From Marasmius tenuissimus (lineage: Eukaryota; Basidiomycota; Agaricomycetes; Agaricales; Marasmiaceae): a DNA stretch of 64,000 nt. The number at the start of each line of letters is the position of its first letter. Position 1 is the stretch's first letter. A model generated the notes under the pieces. That model saw only the letters and a program-made list of their open reading frames with translations, was not told the DNA's origin and did not search any database. Both the position numbers and the translations under genes were made by a program. Shown here piece by piece: positions 1 through 11,581 of the stretch. Location of the stretch: assembly GCA_029532415.1 (NCBI GenBank), contig JAQOTA010000038.1, positions 124,001 to 188,000 of the forward strand. Reading direction: 5' to 3'.

Positions 1-56
1 ACCCCGTCATATTCCGAGGACGAGTTTCTTCCAATAACCATGAACGTTACTGACTC

Positions 57-1280
57 ATGGGGGAGTTCCTTCGAGAGTTCTGTACCACCAACGTCTTCGT
101 TGATAAGACGGCTTCGACAAGCGCTACCGCACAGATGCCCTCTCACCAACCTGCCAGTGGCCCGAGTCGACAAGTCAGGTCTTCGAAGAAACTGCGTGCT
201 GAACCTTGTGAGTCTTGCTTTATCCTGTATGTTTCTGTTGACTAAGTGTGTTTTGCCAGATACCAAGCCCTCCCGCTCTGAGCCTCACAAGCGGAATAAG
301 TTTATTGATGTCGATTCGCCCCTGATGCCGAGGTCTTTACCGGCCTGGAAAGCTGCCTCTGAGGCAATCGGCGCGTCGTTCGAGGACAGAATGCCGTCAG
401 TTCCCGGCCTTGATGACAGATACGCGGTACCCGATCCCAACATCATTGTCGGGACCTCGAACGAAACCGCAAAGGCTCGTTATGTCACCACCACAATCAA
501 GCTTCGCCCTCTTCTGCACTACCGTCTCCGTTCGCTGACGTTTCGGCCTTACAGATCGAGGGAGTGAAGGAGTGCTGTAACGATGGAAGCACACCCTACA
601 AAAGCCGACTCGAGGACTGGTGGGCGACGTGCGAACATGATAGATGTGCTGAAGGAGTGCTTGGTCTCTGGAAACCTGGAGGTAATGCCTTTTCTCTTTC
701 TCCGCTACTGCATTATGCACATGCTAACTTATACGACTGTTTCCAGGCGAAGTTCAACCTGGACGATCTCAGCAGTGTTCCCGTCGAGTGGAAAGGAGAA
801 CGGTACGATCAGAACTCGATACCACCGCCATCGGTTGTGCAGGAGTTCCTATGCGAGTTGTTTGAAATCAACTTCCGATACGAGTTGATTGCACTCGATA
901 GATTGGTCAACACCACTGGCACCTCGAAAAGCGAGCGGGAGCAGGAGGTTCTTGGATCCGTCCCTCACTTCAACAGCTCGTTGATCCCGGATTGGGGCTC
1001 GCCTGGTCGCGAAGGGTGTGGTCGTGACGGGTTCGCCAACAAGAACATCAATCATCGGCGGGCGGCCTTACATGGCCTGTACACGGTGATGGAGGGTTGG
1101 AATGGGGGCAAGTGTGCCATGCCACGGCCTCTCATTGATGGTGCGGGGGTTCTGAAGTATTGGGAGAGAGATGCGACGGAACAAGAACTCTTCCAGTATG
1201 AGAAAGGACTTGTCCACCATTATGTGTCCTCTTTTTGTTCGGTCTTTGGACGTGCGCCCCTCCTCCCCCATCAGTTGTAA
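57..1280 (+). CDS. Unrecognised multi-exon fungal protein gene (model incomplete)
   Basis: I do not recognise this protein. Two introns are clear. The first is 208-259 (GTGAGT...CCAG, 52 bp) and joins the frame starting at ATG 57 to the frame carrying KPSRSEPHKRNKF. The second is 682-746 (GTAATG...TTCCAG, 65 bp, with GCTAACT as branch site) and joins phase 0 to 747. The last exon (747-1280) reads as an ordinary soluble protein with a motif around SSLIPDWGSPGREGCG. Between about 480 and 600 the model is unsettled: the frame on both sides is the same, but a TGA lies at 565-567 and no splice pair I tried removes it in phase. Either another intron or a second start at ATG 583 is used, or the gene is broken there. 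Codon use is CpG-rich like its neighbour, which argues for a real host gene. Confidence 0.5.
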
Positions 1281-1445
1281 ATTTCTGGTATCTTGTTACC
1301 TACTAGCTGTACTTCGCCTTTTCTTTTGTGAATGCCATCTATGATTACACGTTTTCGTACTACCAAGTCTGCATGATACTTCCGTTCCGAGATGACCCCT
1401 GTCTCAACTTCTATCTCTCCCTCTCCCTCTCAAACTGCCTTTGCG

Positions 1446-3016
1446 ATGGGTATCCCAGGGTTTCTTGAAGCATGCGAGGAGGTACAGAAATTATGGAATT
1501 TGAAGGCATATGCAGCCGAGAACAACTACCAGCCGAATGAGATGATGCGAGTAGGCGTCGACGCTAAGTACGTACCCTTCGCATGACCTTTAGTCTATTA
1601 CTAACCTCGAGTATCTAGAGTGGTTATCAAGGGGTGCAGCACTACAAGTGCGGCCAAGGATTCATTTATTGCCACACTCGAAAGCTTTGTACGAGTATTG
1701 GGCCTTTACAGCACAGTCCCGATGGCCTTTGTATTCGTTTTCGACGGCCCAGATAGGCCGAGCGTCAAGTCTAACATTCAAGTCGAATCAATTGATCCGT
1801 TACTTTATAGCAAAGCGAGACAGCTGTTAGACGTCTTCTGCTATCCATCAATCACTGTAAGTCCGTCTTTCTCTGCATGAACAGCAGGACTTTCGACTAA
1901 ATCTCCCTCAGGCACCGGGTGATGCACATTCATTCTTCGCGGCCCTCGCGAACACCGGAGTGATTGACGCGGTCATCTCAGACGATGCGGACTTGCTACT
2001 ACTTGGAGTACCCTTACTGTTCAGAAAAGCTCCGTACGTGACTTCGTTTTCATCGCAACCTCCGCTGATTGTGTTATCAGACGTTCAGACGCCTATGATC
2101 TCTCTTTAACCTATAACATTTATTCGAGCGAGAACATTCAACAAAAGCTCAAGCTCACTCGTGGCGGAATGATCCTTGCTGCCCTGTTGATGGGCTCTGA
2201 CTATGATACCCGCGGCGTCACTGGGTGTGGTCTCAAGACCGCGATGGAAATTGCGAGCCAAACAACACTCAGAGATCAACTACTCAACAACTACCGCACC
2301 TTCGCCAGTGCAACAGAGTACCTTACGGAGTCTCTGGACATTTGGCGAGACCAAATTCGCTTGGAGGTCGCACACAACCCCACCGGCAATCTCAGCAGAC
2401 GCCGTCGATGCGTTGCCGCAGCCATCACGGATAACTTTCCAAACCTCCGTATCCTCGAGTTCTACTCTGGTCGTCTAGCACCCAAGGTCCACCAGAACGA
2501 AATGGCTCTGCTGCAGCCTCGGATGCCGGACTTGCTGAAGCTAGTCGCAATCTGCCGGGAGGTCTTCGCTTGGACGGACAAGACATTGTACGATCGCTTC
2601 AAGGAATATAGGATCTGGGGCGGGATCGTTACGAGAATGTTGGCCTCGGTAAGGATTCGCAGTCTCCACCCTGAACCCTGAACAGGTTTGACTGATGTTC
2701 GTCGCAGCCATCCGTTATGTATGACAAGAAGACAAAGACCTTCTACGATCGAGCTCTACGACTATCCCTCATCAAGAGTACACGGTATGAAGTGCGGCAT
2801 GGCTTGCCCTCGGCCTATGCAACTTTCTCCGTGGATACTATCGCTTCGTACATGGGGCTCGACCTAAGGAGTAAGCATGGGAGGAAAAGGGACGAGGAGC
2901 TGAACATCAGAATCTGGGTGCCTTTGGAGACGCTCGAACGAGCTCAAAGTCTCTCCGAGGTGAGGCCAACATACTCTATTGCGTTCTTACCTACAATTGA
3001 CGCGCCCATTATCTAG
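1446..3016 (+). CDS. XPG/FEN1-like structure-specific nuclease (PIN-domain protein)
   Basis: The N-terminus MGIPGFLE and GVDAK match the start of XPG/FEN1/GEN1 nucleases, in which the free N-terminal region enters the active site, so ATG 1446 is preferred over the in-frame ATG 1392. The domain continues with VFVFDGPDRP, then an XPG-I segment (APGDAHSFFAAL, GVIDAVISDDADLLLLG) with clustered acidic metal-binding residues, then LLMGSDYDTRGVTGCG, the helix-hairpin-helix region. Introns with good borders are 1568-1618, 1857-1911, 2034-2080 and 2649-2707; all joins keep frame. A further GT-AG pair (2960-3016) would place TGA right after it; reading through instead gives TAG at 3014-3016, used here. 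The family cuts branched or flap DNA in the nucleus. The canonical FEN1 Glu pair reads as Gly-Asp in APGDAH, so activity may be altered; many basidiomycete genomes have expanded paralogues of uncertain activity. Confidence 0.88.
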
Positions 3017-3169
3017 TGAACCATTTAACCCATAACCAGCATCCATCCGAGAGGTAAACTGGCTGTTATATTCTTTTGTAAAGTCTTAATTAAGCTGTAG
3101 TCCGTACAATAGAAATGGCAATCAACTCGAAACGAAACGACTCAATTGAATACGTTGTGAAGTCTTCGC

Positions 3170-4665
3170 TTATGGTGCCGGCTGATATCCCTTCAGGAAC
3201 TCGAGGAGCTTCCCCTTGCCTTCGGGCCCTGTCACAGGTCTGTCCTCCAATCTCCTGATAACCTCACTCGAAGGCTGACTGCCCCCTTCCCCATATAGCT
3301 TCACTTTCTCGTAGCCTTCCTTTGCGGCGTCAAGCCATGACTGGCTGCATTCTAAGGCAGCAACGAGATCAGCCTTCGTGATCTTCTTTCCCTGCTCCAG
3401 ATTAGTCTTATTGTTTTCGCAGGTTGAGTGGAGACTCACAGATGGCCTTGGGGAACGCTTGCCGACGAACTCGACATAGAAGTCCATTACACGCCTCCAT
3501 TCATCGACTATGTCTGGATTATGGAGGATAATGCCTTTGTTTTTCCGCACACGCTCTCCTAAGTTCTCACGTTCTAACAGCATCTCCTTCAGGTACTGTA
3601 CAACAGCCGGATCCCGTTTCATGCCCTTCTGTGTTGCTTCTTTGGAGGATTCTGCAGGCGAGGGACTGGATTCATGGGTAACAGAAGCGGGCATTGATTG
3701 AGTATCAGTCTTCAGGACTGTTCGTTGCTGAGAGAGAGACTTGTGAATTGAAAAGCGAGGTGAGTTATGATGCAATTCCACTCACCGGCACGTTGACGCT
3801 GACGAGTAGATTGCCGTCTCTAGGGAAGCGAAGGGTCTCCGGCGTGAATCTATACGACATACAATTGTCAGGTACTACCTCTTTCGCGAAGGTCACAAAG
3901 AATCCCCGCATCTCCGCTGAATGCTGATGCCCGATTGAAACAGGATCGTCGCCTAGAAGACGGTGACGGTGTTAGTGGAGACTTCCCAATGATTAGAACA
4001 CCGCTTACCATCAAGTCGAGCATTGGTCGCTTGCAATGCCTGGACGAGATCTCTGGCATGAAATCTCAGGGTGTCCGGCGTCTGAGAGTCGGTATGGACT
4101 TCAACAGATATTTCTGCGGTCTGCGGCTGATAGAGCGTGTCTTCTAAGCGGCGCTGATCCATAACGAAAACTTGCAAGTTCCTGCGTTCAGGGACAGGCG
4201 GCAACGAGATGAGGTGTGGGTTCACTGGCGCCTCGTGAGGTGGAAGAGAGTCGGAGAGTCGAAAATTGGGAAGAGGAAGCGGATTGGGAAGAGCGAGAGG
4301 AAGCTGAGCAGTGAAAGGAGCAAATGCGGCATTAGGAGTAGCTCCCCCCCCCAGCATGGAAGGACATTTCGTGGGACTCGGGTAGAGCAATTGGTGGCGG
4401 CTTTGTCGTGGTAAATCCGTTGGACCCAGAAAGCAACGCCGCGATTAAGTCGTCTTTCTTAGCACGATGGACTCCATTGGGAGTTCGAGGCTTATGGGGC
4501 CACTTGTCGATTTCCGAGATGACCAGTTCAGCGAGCTCGCTGTTCTTGAGACCTCTGTGGGGCGAGGAGTGTTATTTGATAGCCGGTAAGTGTTGAGATG
4601 GTTACGCACTGTATCTCTGCGAGCTGATACGGACGAGTTGCAGCCATCGTCACTGGTTCGGCCAT
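3170..4665 (-). CDS. Unrecognised minus-strand fungal protein with Pro-rich linker
   Basis: Reading the minus strand, ATG at 4665-4663 (MAEPVTMAATRPYQLAE) is followed by a short intron (GTGCGT...CCACAG) and then GLKNSELAELVISEIDKW, a small helical segment. Next comes a Pro/Leu-rich linker and VFVMDQRRLEDTLYQPQ. Further introns are inferred near 4010-3955 (GTAAGC...TTCTAG), 3783-3725 (GTGAGT...CTCAG) and 3441-3393 (GTGAGT...GAGCAG). The middle exon reads FFVTFAKEVVPDNCMSYRFT. The C-terminal exons give a charged helical domain (KITKADLVAALECSQSWLDA) and a stop at 3172-3170. No family was recognised; the two helical ends loosely resemble SAP/HeH-type folds, but that is only an impression. Splice borders are consistent and the sequence is CpG-rich, so I believe the gene; exact exon edges are approximate. 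Confidence 0.6.
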
Positions 4666-5600
4666 GCGGGACTGTTTGGCTACAATGTGGAAGTACCGGA
4701 AGCGGGAGAAAGAAGGAAGTAATCGACCTGATCCATGTACCCTCGATAATGTGAAACCGCTATCCACTTTCTGCACATCCCCTGTCCACGATCGTGCAAA
4801 CACCTCCTCACCAGATCACGCATTCACCCGATCTCGCACTGGGAAGAGCTCTGAGGGCTCAGATGAGCGGATCGGCCTCTCTTTTCTTGCCTGAGAGCCC
4901 TGTGGAGTCGATCCGTGCAGGCTGCGGTAAGTTTTACTGCGCTCAGAGGAAGCTACGGGAGGCCCAAGGCCAATTCATCGCTGAGAGGGATTTCCACAGT
5001 CCCTATTTGGGTTTCATCCAGACGGAACGATCGGGCATGGAAAAGGGTTTGATTCGAGCTAATTACTATACAGGGAAAGGAGCCGCAGATTTCGTCTAAC
5101 CACAGGGGCAGTGTGGGGTGCCCAGGCGCCCACCCGACCCGATGTTTGGCTGGGGGAGCGCCCGCAGACGAGGGTAACCAGATCACGTGTGGCTAACCAC
5201 AGCGACCCCTGGGCACACAACCACCTTAGGTACATGAGAGCTCCATTGACCCAGAGGCTCTCAGATGACTTGTTGATTTCTTTATCCCTGACAGGCTCTC
5301 TCACTCTGACTTCTCTAGGCTTGTCTATCACTCACCAGCTACTCCTTGTCCATCATTCACCAACCTCTTTTTGTCTACCAATTCATTGCCCCCTGAACCC
5401 TGGCAGACTCTATTTATACACCATATTTGAGAATCATTACCATACAGTTTCTGAGATGGTATTATCCATGTATTACACAACAATTTTATCATGGTTCCCT
5501 CCAGGCAATTTAATAGACAAAATCTCAATTATTCCACTTCCCTTGAATATTTACAATCTATTGCTCAGCATATCTGATGAGCATTACCATACATTGGCCA
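4666..5600. other. Intergenic stretch, no supported gene
   Basis: Short open frames exist (for example 4794-5099 on the plus strand) but none has splice support, a recognisable motif or convincing composition. The second half (5220-5600) is AT-rich and pyrimidine-rich on the plus strand, with a TATA-like TATTTATAC near 5410, which could be a relic LTR; no boundaries or TSD were found. Confidence 0.4.
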
Positions 5601-5624
5601 CCAGAACAAATGTTGTTAGTTTCT

Positions 5625-5825
5625 GACCGCTCACAAACGCCCAAATCGCTCGTGAGTGGTCATGAGCACTGTGAGTCTCAGGGCTGCTCACAAATGAATA
5701 TGGGACACCTTTTTTTTCATGTGTGCTCGTGAGCACTGCCAGGCTCACAGTGCTCATGAGCAAGCCAGACTTAATGAGCAATCATGATCTTTGCTGGTTT
5801 CATGATTGCGCATGAGCACATCGGA
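5625..5825. repeat. Array of GCTCAYRAGC-type palindromic motifs (left array)
   Basis: About ten variants of GCTCA/TGAGC occur in 200 bp, in both orientations, including CATGAGCAC, GTGCTCGTGAGCAC and GTGCTCATGAGC. A matching array lies at 7005-7190. Such subterminal repeats flank several DNA transposon families (transposase binding sites); here they bracket about 1.2 kb of degenerate sequence. Confidence 0.6.
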
Positions 5826-6114
5826 AAAGATTGAAAAAATAAATAAATAATATAATCATTCCGCAGCAAATAACACAAGTACATGGAACTGGATTACCAG
5901 AATACATATTATAGACGTTATGGACAACAATCGGAATATGCGTCCATTGACTGGTTCATGCCCTGTGTCCTCGTCAAAAAGCCTCGCCAGATTGCTAAAA
6001 CCGCTGTTATGTTGGTACGAAGGTAGTTATGCGGGCAGCATAGACTACAGGAGTAATACAGGCGCTACTAGATCATATCCATTGTCAGCAACATTATCAG
6101 GATGGGGGGCAACT

Positions 6115-6408
6115 TTAACATACCTTCAATAACAATGTGCCTTCAAGGAGCCACTGACAGCGGTAGGTAGTGTAAAGGTAGTGAGAAGGGTCGGGGATGG
6201 GGGTGGGGACAAAGTTCATGGGGGGGGATTGCGAGGTATTTATATTCCTGAGGATGGTCCATGTGCCAGTCTCTCTCTTGCCCAAAACGAGTAATTTCAG
6301 CCCACCGGCTTCATCATGACGTCGGTTTGTGCATGGACCTTCAAACTTGATCACGTTCTCCGAAGTGCACGTCCAGCGGTCGGGTCCTGGCAGGACAAGG
6401 TCAGACAA
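6115..6408 (-). pseudogene. Unrecognised open frame between the two repeat arrays
   Basis: A 97-codon minus-strand frame begins MSDLVLPGPDRWTC and has reasonable protein composition (DEAGGLKLLVLGKRETG). It lies inside the region bracketed by the GCTCATGAGC arrays. Sequence just beyond its stop, read on the minus strand, also looks partly coding but is interrupted. I cannot assign a function; it may be cargo of, or host sequence captured by, a transposon. Confidence 0.25.
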
Positions 6409-6720
6409 ACGGTCAGAGGAAAGTAAAAATGTGCGTACTTTTCTCCTGTGTTATTGCCAAATCCTTATGGCCTCTTAAAGCCAAGATAGTGAGTTCTTTC
6501 CTTTGTTAGCTCACAGTTCCTTGTGCCATGTTGTGTGTTCATGTTCACATATTCGTGGTAGGCTTGATGACTGACTGTAATCAGATGGGTAGTGATGATC
6601 TGAGGGGGAAAAGCGACCTCTCTGGGGCACACTCGTTGAGGCTAAAGATAACAAGCTCACTAAGCAATGAGCACGGAAAAAAAGTCTCAATGACATACTG
6701 AGATTGTGAGCCGTTCCTGC

Positions 6721-7017
6721 TTAATAACCTGTTCTTTGGTGGCCTATCATGATCCTGACTTGAACACGATTGTAGAAAAAAGAGATTGAGAATATTCCAA
6801 CTTGGTTGTTGAGAATCTGTTGACAATGTTGAGGGCAACAAAAAGATAGAGATGGTGGTTGCAATTTGAGCATGAGATGAAATGGCTGTGCATCCCACGC
6901 GGCCATGATATAGCTTGAGATGTCCTGGTCCATTTTGTCTAACGCCCGGAGAGAAATCAAGCGCCGAGTGTTATACCCGTTGACAAAGGGCGTGTAAGAC
7001 TCATCTGAGCGGATCAT
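6721..7017 (-). pseudogene. Unrecognised fragment next to right repeat array
   Basis: A minus-strand frame contains ALDKMDQDISSYIMAAWDAQ, which looks protein-like, then decays. No transposase catalytic motif is visible. Its position immediately inside the right GCTCATGAGC array suggests it belongs to the bracketed element. Confidence 0.2.
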
Positions 7018-7190
7018 GAGCCTTCACAAAAATCATGATGGTTCCTGAGCATGCATGAGGTGGCTATGAGCATCAGAGGTGCTCATGAATGCTCATAAAC
7101 CACCCTGAGCCTCACAACTGCTCATAAGCGCTCACAATCAAACCACTTGCTCGTATACCCTCACGAACACTGTAATCACTCATGATCTAT
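7005..7190. repeat. Array of GCTCAYRAGC-type palindromic motifs (right array)
   Basis: About ten more copies occur, for example CTGAGCATGCATGAG, TATGAGCATC, GTGCTCATGAATGCTCAT and CTGCTCATAAGCGCTCAC. On the reverse strand part of this array (GTGAGGCTCAGGG) resembles the left array (GTGAGTCTCAGGG), so the two arrays face each other. Confidence 0.6.
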
Positions 7191-7255
7191 CAGAATCTTG
7201 GTACATATTTTCTGGTGACTGGGTGTCTTGTTGAAGATATGCCAATTATCAAGAG

Positions 7256-7665
7256 TCATATTGCTGAGGGTGACACCAAAGACCTGGAGGGTCTTTTTGT
7301 TGAATCCAGACTCTCAGATATACCGGACCATAGTATTGGGCCGTATCTATGATCAATTGTTTTACTATGATCTATCCTATTTCTATGCACTCCTGTTATA
7401 GTAGCTGTTGAATCTAGACTCCTGGATTTACCAGACCGCTGTATCAGGCCATATCTATGCATCATTTGTTTCACTTCCTTCTATGATATTTCTATGCACT
7501 CCCGTTATAGTAGTTACAGCCACCTCTACATAAAATACCAGTACTTTTACCTCTCTGGTTGCGCCTCTCTAAGTCTAACTCCAGGTGAGCTAGTCTGTTG
7601 ACTCTGCCCCATGCTACCACTGCATGGGCAGGACCTCTGCCTCAACAGGTTATGGGAAAGTTGGA
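7256..7665 (-). repeat. Dispersed repeat, copy A, with internal ~109-bp tandem duplication
   Basis: Two imperfect direct repeats start at about 7298 and 7407 (TGTTGAATCYAGACTC... to CACTCCYGTTATAGTAG). The reverse complement of this segment plus the adjoining 7500-7660 (AACCTGTTGA.GCAGAGGTCC...) matches 58862-59132, so this is a dispersed repeat family with two inverted copies in the window. It could be a solo LTR or a SINE-like element; no TSD was found. Confidence 0.65.
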
Positions 7666-7736
7666 TCTCATTGGTTTAGGGTGCAATTTGCATGATGGAT
7701 CACATTAGATCCATTGCAGTCTACATAAAGTAAAAC

Positions 7737-9809
7737 CTAGTTGTAGTACCCACTGTGTTTGACTGCCATATGCTTGTACACATCATCACCTTTGCAATCA
7801 AACCTCTCCATACATACCCAACACATGTCCAACCCACACTGAGTGCACATCACATGGTTACATCCACCACCATGTTGAATCAAGATCTGACAATTCAGGC
7901 ACTTCTTCATGCCATGCATTGCCATACACTCTTCTGATAGTTGTCCATTGCTGCTGTTGGTATTGTCAAGCTGGCACATAGGGTGCACCTTGACAAGACA
8001 TGCAGGACAATGAAGGATTGTTCCAGGAGTTGGGGGGAACACTTGCATGCAATCTGGGGTTGAACACCATGAGTATTTTTCAGGGTTCCAGTATATGTGG
8101 GAAATAAAGGCGGCTTCAACAACAGCATTGAGCTCCATAGCTCTGGGGACAGCTCGTGCAGTTGATAGCGGAACAAGCTCAGTACACTTTCCATTGTTCC
8201 CAACACATATCATGGGGAAATGGCACGCGTCTTTGGCCCAGAGGAGGAGGTCTGCAAAACATTTCCAACAGTATGAATGTTGACAAGGCAAGGTAACAGG
8301 TAGTTCTAGGTTGTCTAGACAGACAGGACAGTTACCTGTGCATATGTTGTGTGGTGCTGTTCCAATACTGTTAATGACATCTCAGGCAATAGCAAAATTG
8401 GCCATATCTCCTGTAATCCGGAGCTCTGCATTGTCGGAGATGAAAAAAATGTTGTCTGGCCCTGTAGGTGATGTATGCCCCTTAACATGAACCAGTTCAT
8501 CAAGCTAGCAGAAATATGAAAGTAACATTGTTTAACAATGTGGAGCACGTGGTACAGTTCAGATAACAACTGTCCAACAATGACACATTTATCTTGACGG
8601 CTAAAAACGGTTACCTGCCTGTCACGCAGACAGGGAATCATGGTGACCGGATGGTGCTGTCTTTGCAACTCGCACAGTTGTTGATACTCGTCTTGGGAAA
8701 CAAAGAAGTTGTCCCAGACGGGCTGTCCATTGCTCAACTGGACCACTTCTCCAGTCAATGCATTTTCAAGTTCTGTTTTCAGTTGTGCCAACACCTCCCT
8801 GTTACATGCTGCAAGTTTGACGGAGACTGTGTGTTTGTTCTTGTCAAATAGTATACTGCAATGATCATTGATGCAGGTTATGCTCAGAGAAGGAGGCAAG
8901 TAGTTCCGTCGTTTCATGCACCAACTGTTGATATCAGTTTTGGGAAATGCAGTAGGAGATGGTGTATCTGTGCTTGGCTTGGAGGTGTACCGCTCAGAAG
9001 ATGCTGCAGGTAATACAAAATGACGCGATGGCTGCTTCAGCAACTTCAGGACTCTCAAAATGAGCCCATGCTTGGACAATGCTGTCTTTGTAAGGGCCAG
9101 GAAGGACATGGAATCGAAGGGGAAGGATGGCATTGTTGCATAGGTGAGCTTGAACCCGATTTGCAACTGTCTCGACATGTGGATGTGGTTGGATTTTATC
9201 CCAAACTATGTTGATCGTGTTCAAGAACTTGTCCAGGATATTGTTAGGTTTTGTTGTCACAGGTAAATTTCAGAATCGAATATTATACGCGCTAATAGCA
9301 GGTAAACCAACGTGATGTTCAGCAACCACATATGTTGATGCATATTCACTTTGTGCCAATTGTATTGCAGCAAGAGTGTCCTGTGTGGTACGGTATCCTG
9401 CAGATACTTGTTTTGTAGGTGCAGCCCACAAGAAAAGGGCTACAGTATCAGAAAATTTCACAGGCTCAGTGTGATCGGAGTGAGTGCCAAGCAAAAGGCC
9501 AGAGGTGAGGGTATGTTTGCCAAGCTTGGAACAGTGCAATGAACTGACTGCTTTCACAAGGTTGGTGTTGTTTGTGAATTTAGCTGTTGCTGAAATGAAA
9601 GGGAAATTTTGTGTGGGCATGCACATTAACAACTCCACAACCTGACGATATTGTTCAAGACATTTCCTGAGACTGTCCTTTGGTATTGTCGAAGGCAGGC
9701 CAGATGTGTGAATATATGGAGTGTTGGTACTGGTCTTGACAAACTCAATTGAAAACCCTGCACCAATCTGCACTTCATTGTATTTCAGCACACAAAATTT
9801 CCACAACAA
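7737..9809 (-). pseudogene. Decayed RBR (RING-IBR-RING) E3 ubiquitin-ligase-like gene
   Basis: On the minus strand the RING1 segment reads CPVCLDNLELPVTLPCQHSY then CWKCF. It is followed by an IBR with WCSTPDCMQVF and HCPACLVKVHPMC, and a RING2 with CLNCQILIQHGGGCNHVMC, QCGLDMCWVC. RBR ligases take ubiquitin on the RING2 Cys; here the Cys after GGGCNH is present. The upstream part (9809 to about 8560) looks like RRM/KH-type repeats, the arrangement seen in DEAH12-like and fungal RBR proteins. A GT-AG intron of about 53 bp near 8554-8502 restores frame. Defects: TGA at 8384-8382 in GDMANFAIA*DV, TGA near 9274-9270 in YNIRF*NLPV, and a frameshift around 9010. Both stops fit CGA-to-TGA. The true 5' end was not found. 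A relic rather than a working gene. Confidence 0.75.
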
Positions 9810-10013
9810 TGATTCACTGTTTTGTTTTGTCTGTGAACCAATTGTTGTTTATATGGCAAACAAGACCAGAAGTCAAACATACACTGTGATTCAACTTTGG
9901 ATTCATATGGTCATGGTTGCATTGATGATTGGAGTGACCTGCACTAGACATATGAGAGGTCGAGGCAGTCAATTGTACAGGTACATGCCGAGACTGAAAC
10001 GAAAGCAATATGT

Positions 10014-10751
10014 CAGTATGTTACATCCATGCATCTTACCCTGGTCTATCTCACCTAGTCACGTCACACTTGGCTAGTCACATCACCTCTGGACCTATTC
10101 CGGGTATTTCCAGGCCATTATTCTAGCTCATTCAGACACTACTCCATCCCCGGCACTCAACCTTCACTTCCGCAGTTCAGTCTCTCACACCAAGTCCATC
10201 CCTGGAACCTCCGCCACTTCGGCTTCCGCTTCCAGGACTCTTTCACCTTTCATTCTGACTTGTTCTGACTTACTTATCTCCGACTTCCAAGATATTCCCA
10301 CACTCACTTATTCTATTCATATCTTCATTCCATCACACACTTATTCATTTCTGGTTCATTTCCCTTCCAGTACATTTCTCCCTGCATTTGACTTCCATAT
10401 GATACATCAACATTTCCTGCACTTGACTCACTTATGATTCATTCATTTACTATAACCCTGTATAAGCTCTATACTTCTATCCTGTATCTTTAGACTTGAA
10501 ATCAACCAGGTTTCAATCTGGGTCAACCCCAATCATGTCTTTTCCTCTCCCTCGCAACTTGTCCTCTTAGTCTAGTAGAAGGACAGCTCAGTTCATGGTG
10601 CTGTTGGCGAAACCTTCAGCTACTGTCTGCTCTAGATCCGTTGCTCCCACACTCCTTCATCTTATCTCTTTCCTATCCATCTATCCGACAGCATATAAAA
10701 CCCCATATCTTATCTTTATCCCTATCCGATCTGCATGATCCTAACACAGTA
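10014..10751 (+). mobile_element. Solo LTR (728 bp) with 5-bp TSD CAGTA
   Basis: The LTR runs 10019-10746, begins TGTTAC and ends CTAACA (inverted TGTTA/TAACA). It is flanked by identical 5-bp copies CAGTA at 10014-10018 and 10747-10751, as expected for integrase-mediated insertion followed by LTR-LTR recombination. It contains a TATA-like TGTATAAGC near 10460 and pyrimidine-rich U3/U5-like sequence, so transcription would have run on the plus strand. Its 3' half resembles 63400-63790. Confidence 0.85.
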
Positions 10752-11581
10752 GCCAACCACAAAATCTAGTCATCAACATATGCCAGTTGTACTATTTTGA
10801 AACACTATCAAGCTCCGCACATGCTGATTCTGAGTTGATTGAAAAATTTATTTATAGATATTCTCAAATGTGAACAACAATGAAGGACACTGTGACAAAC
10901 ATGACAATATAACAGAAGTTAGACCTGCAAGAGCAATTTTCATTTCACCACAGGTTCATGATGGTGGTTTTTCTTAGTTTGTACAACTTATTGGATATTG
11001 GCCCTACATTGCATGATTATCTAGTGATTATAGTAGGGAAAGAGTTGTCACACTTGGCAAATGCAAGTGCATATGAGCAACAACTCAGTGCCTGGCAACT
11101 TGGACAAGGGTTAGTATGCCTGACAAGATCGACTTGAGATGTCTCCATCAGGATCATGAAGTGTCACATCACAGGATACAGTCACAATTGTTCTGCTGTG
11201 CAATACAATTTAGAACCATAAGGTCAGCATTTATACTTCTCAACCATCATGTGCCATATTAATAAAGCCGAGACAAATCCAGATGAGTTTCAAGGGCTGA
11301 AGGAAACACTGATAAATTACAAGCAAAAACTATCTATAACTTGAGCTCAAGCCCAGTTCAACATGGAATTCAGGAAAATACAATCAACATATGGGTCTGC
11401 ACAGCCTGTGAGAATACTGAAAGGGTAAATCACAGCCCAGACATTCCCAGACGTGTGTTCTGAGATACACAAGGACTCACTGTGGAACAGAGGGTTTACC
11501 ACACCAACCACATACAAACAGATAAGGTAGCATTGAACATTCAACAAGATACACCACACTCTCGATGAACAGAATAACAAC
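10752..11581. other. No supported gene
   Basis: AT-rich, CpG-poor sequence. A minus-strand frame at 11347-11679 overlaps the start of the F-box-like relic and has no recognisable motif. I see nothing else to annotate. Confidence 0.4.

Noticed and set aside
1392..1445. Upstream in-frame ATG for the XPG/FEN1-like gene
   Set aside because: The family requires its MGI-type N-terminus near the active site, and ATG 1446 gives MGIPGF; the 18 extra residues are Ser/Thr/Pro-rich.
4794..5099. 101-codon plus-strand open frame
   Set aside because: No motif, no splice support, and it overlaps sequence that looks like an ordinary intergenic/promoter region.
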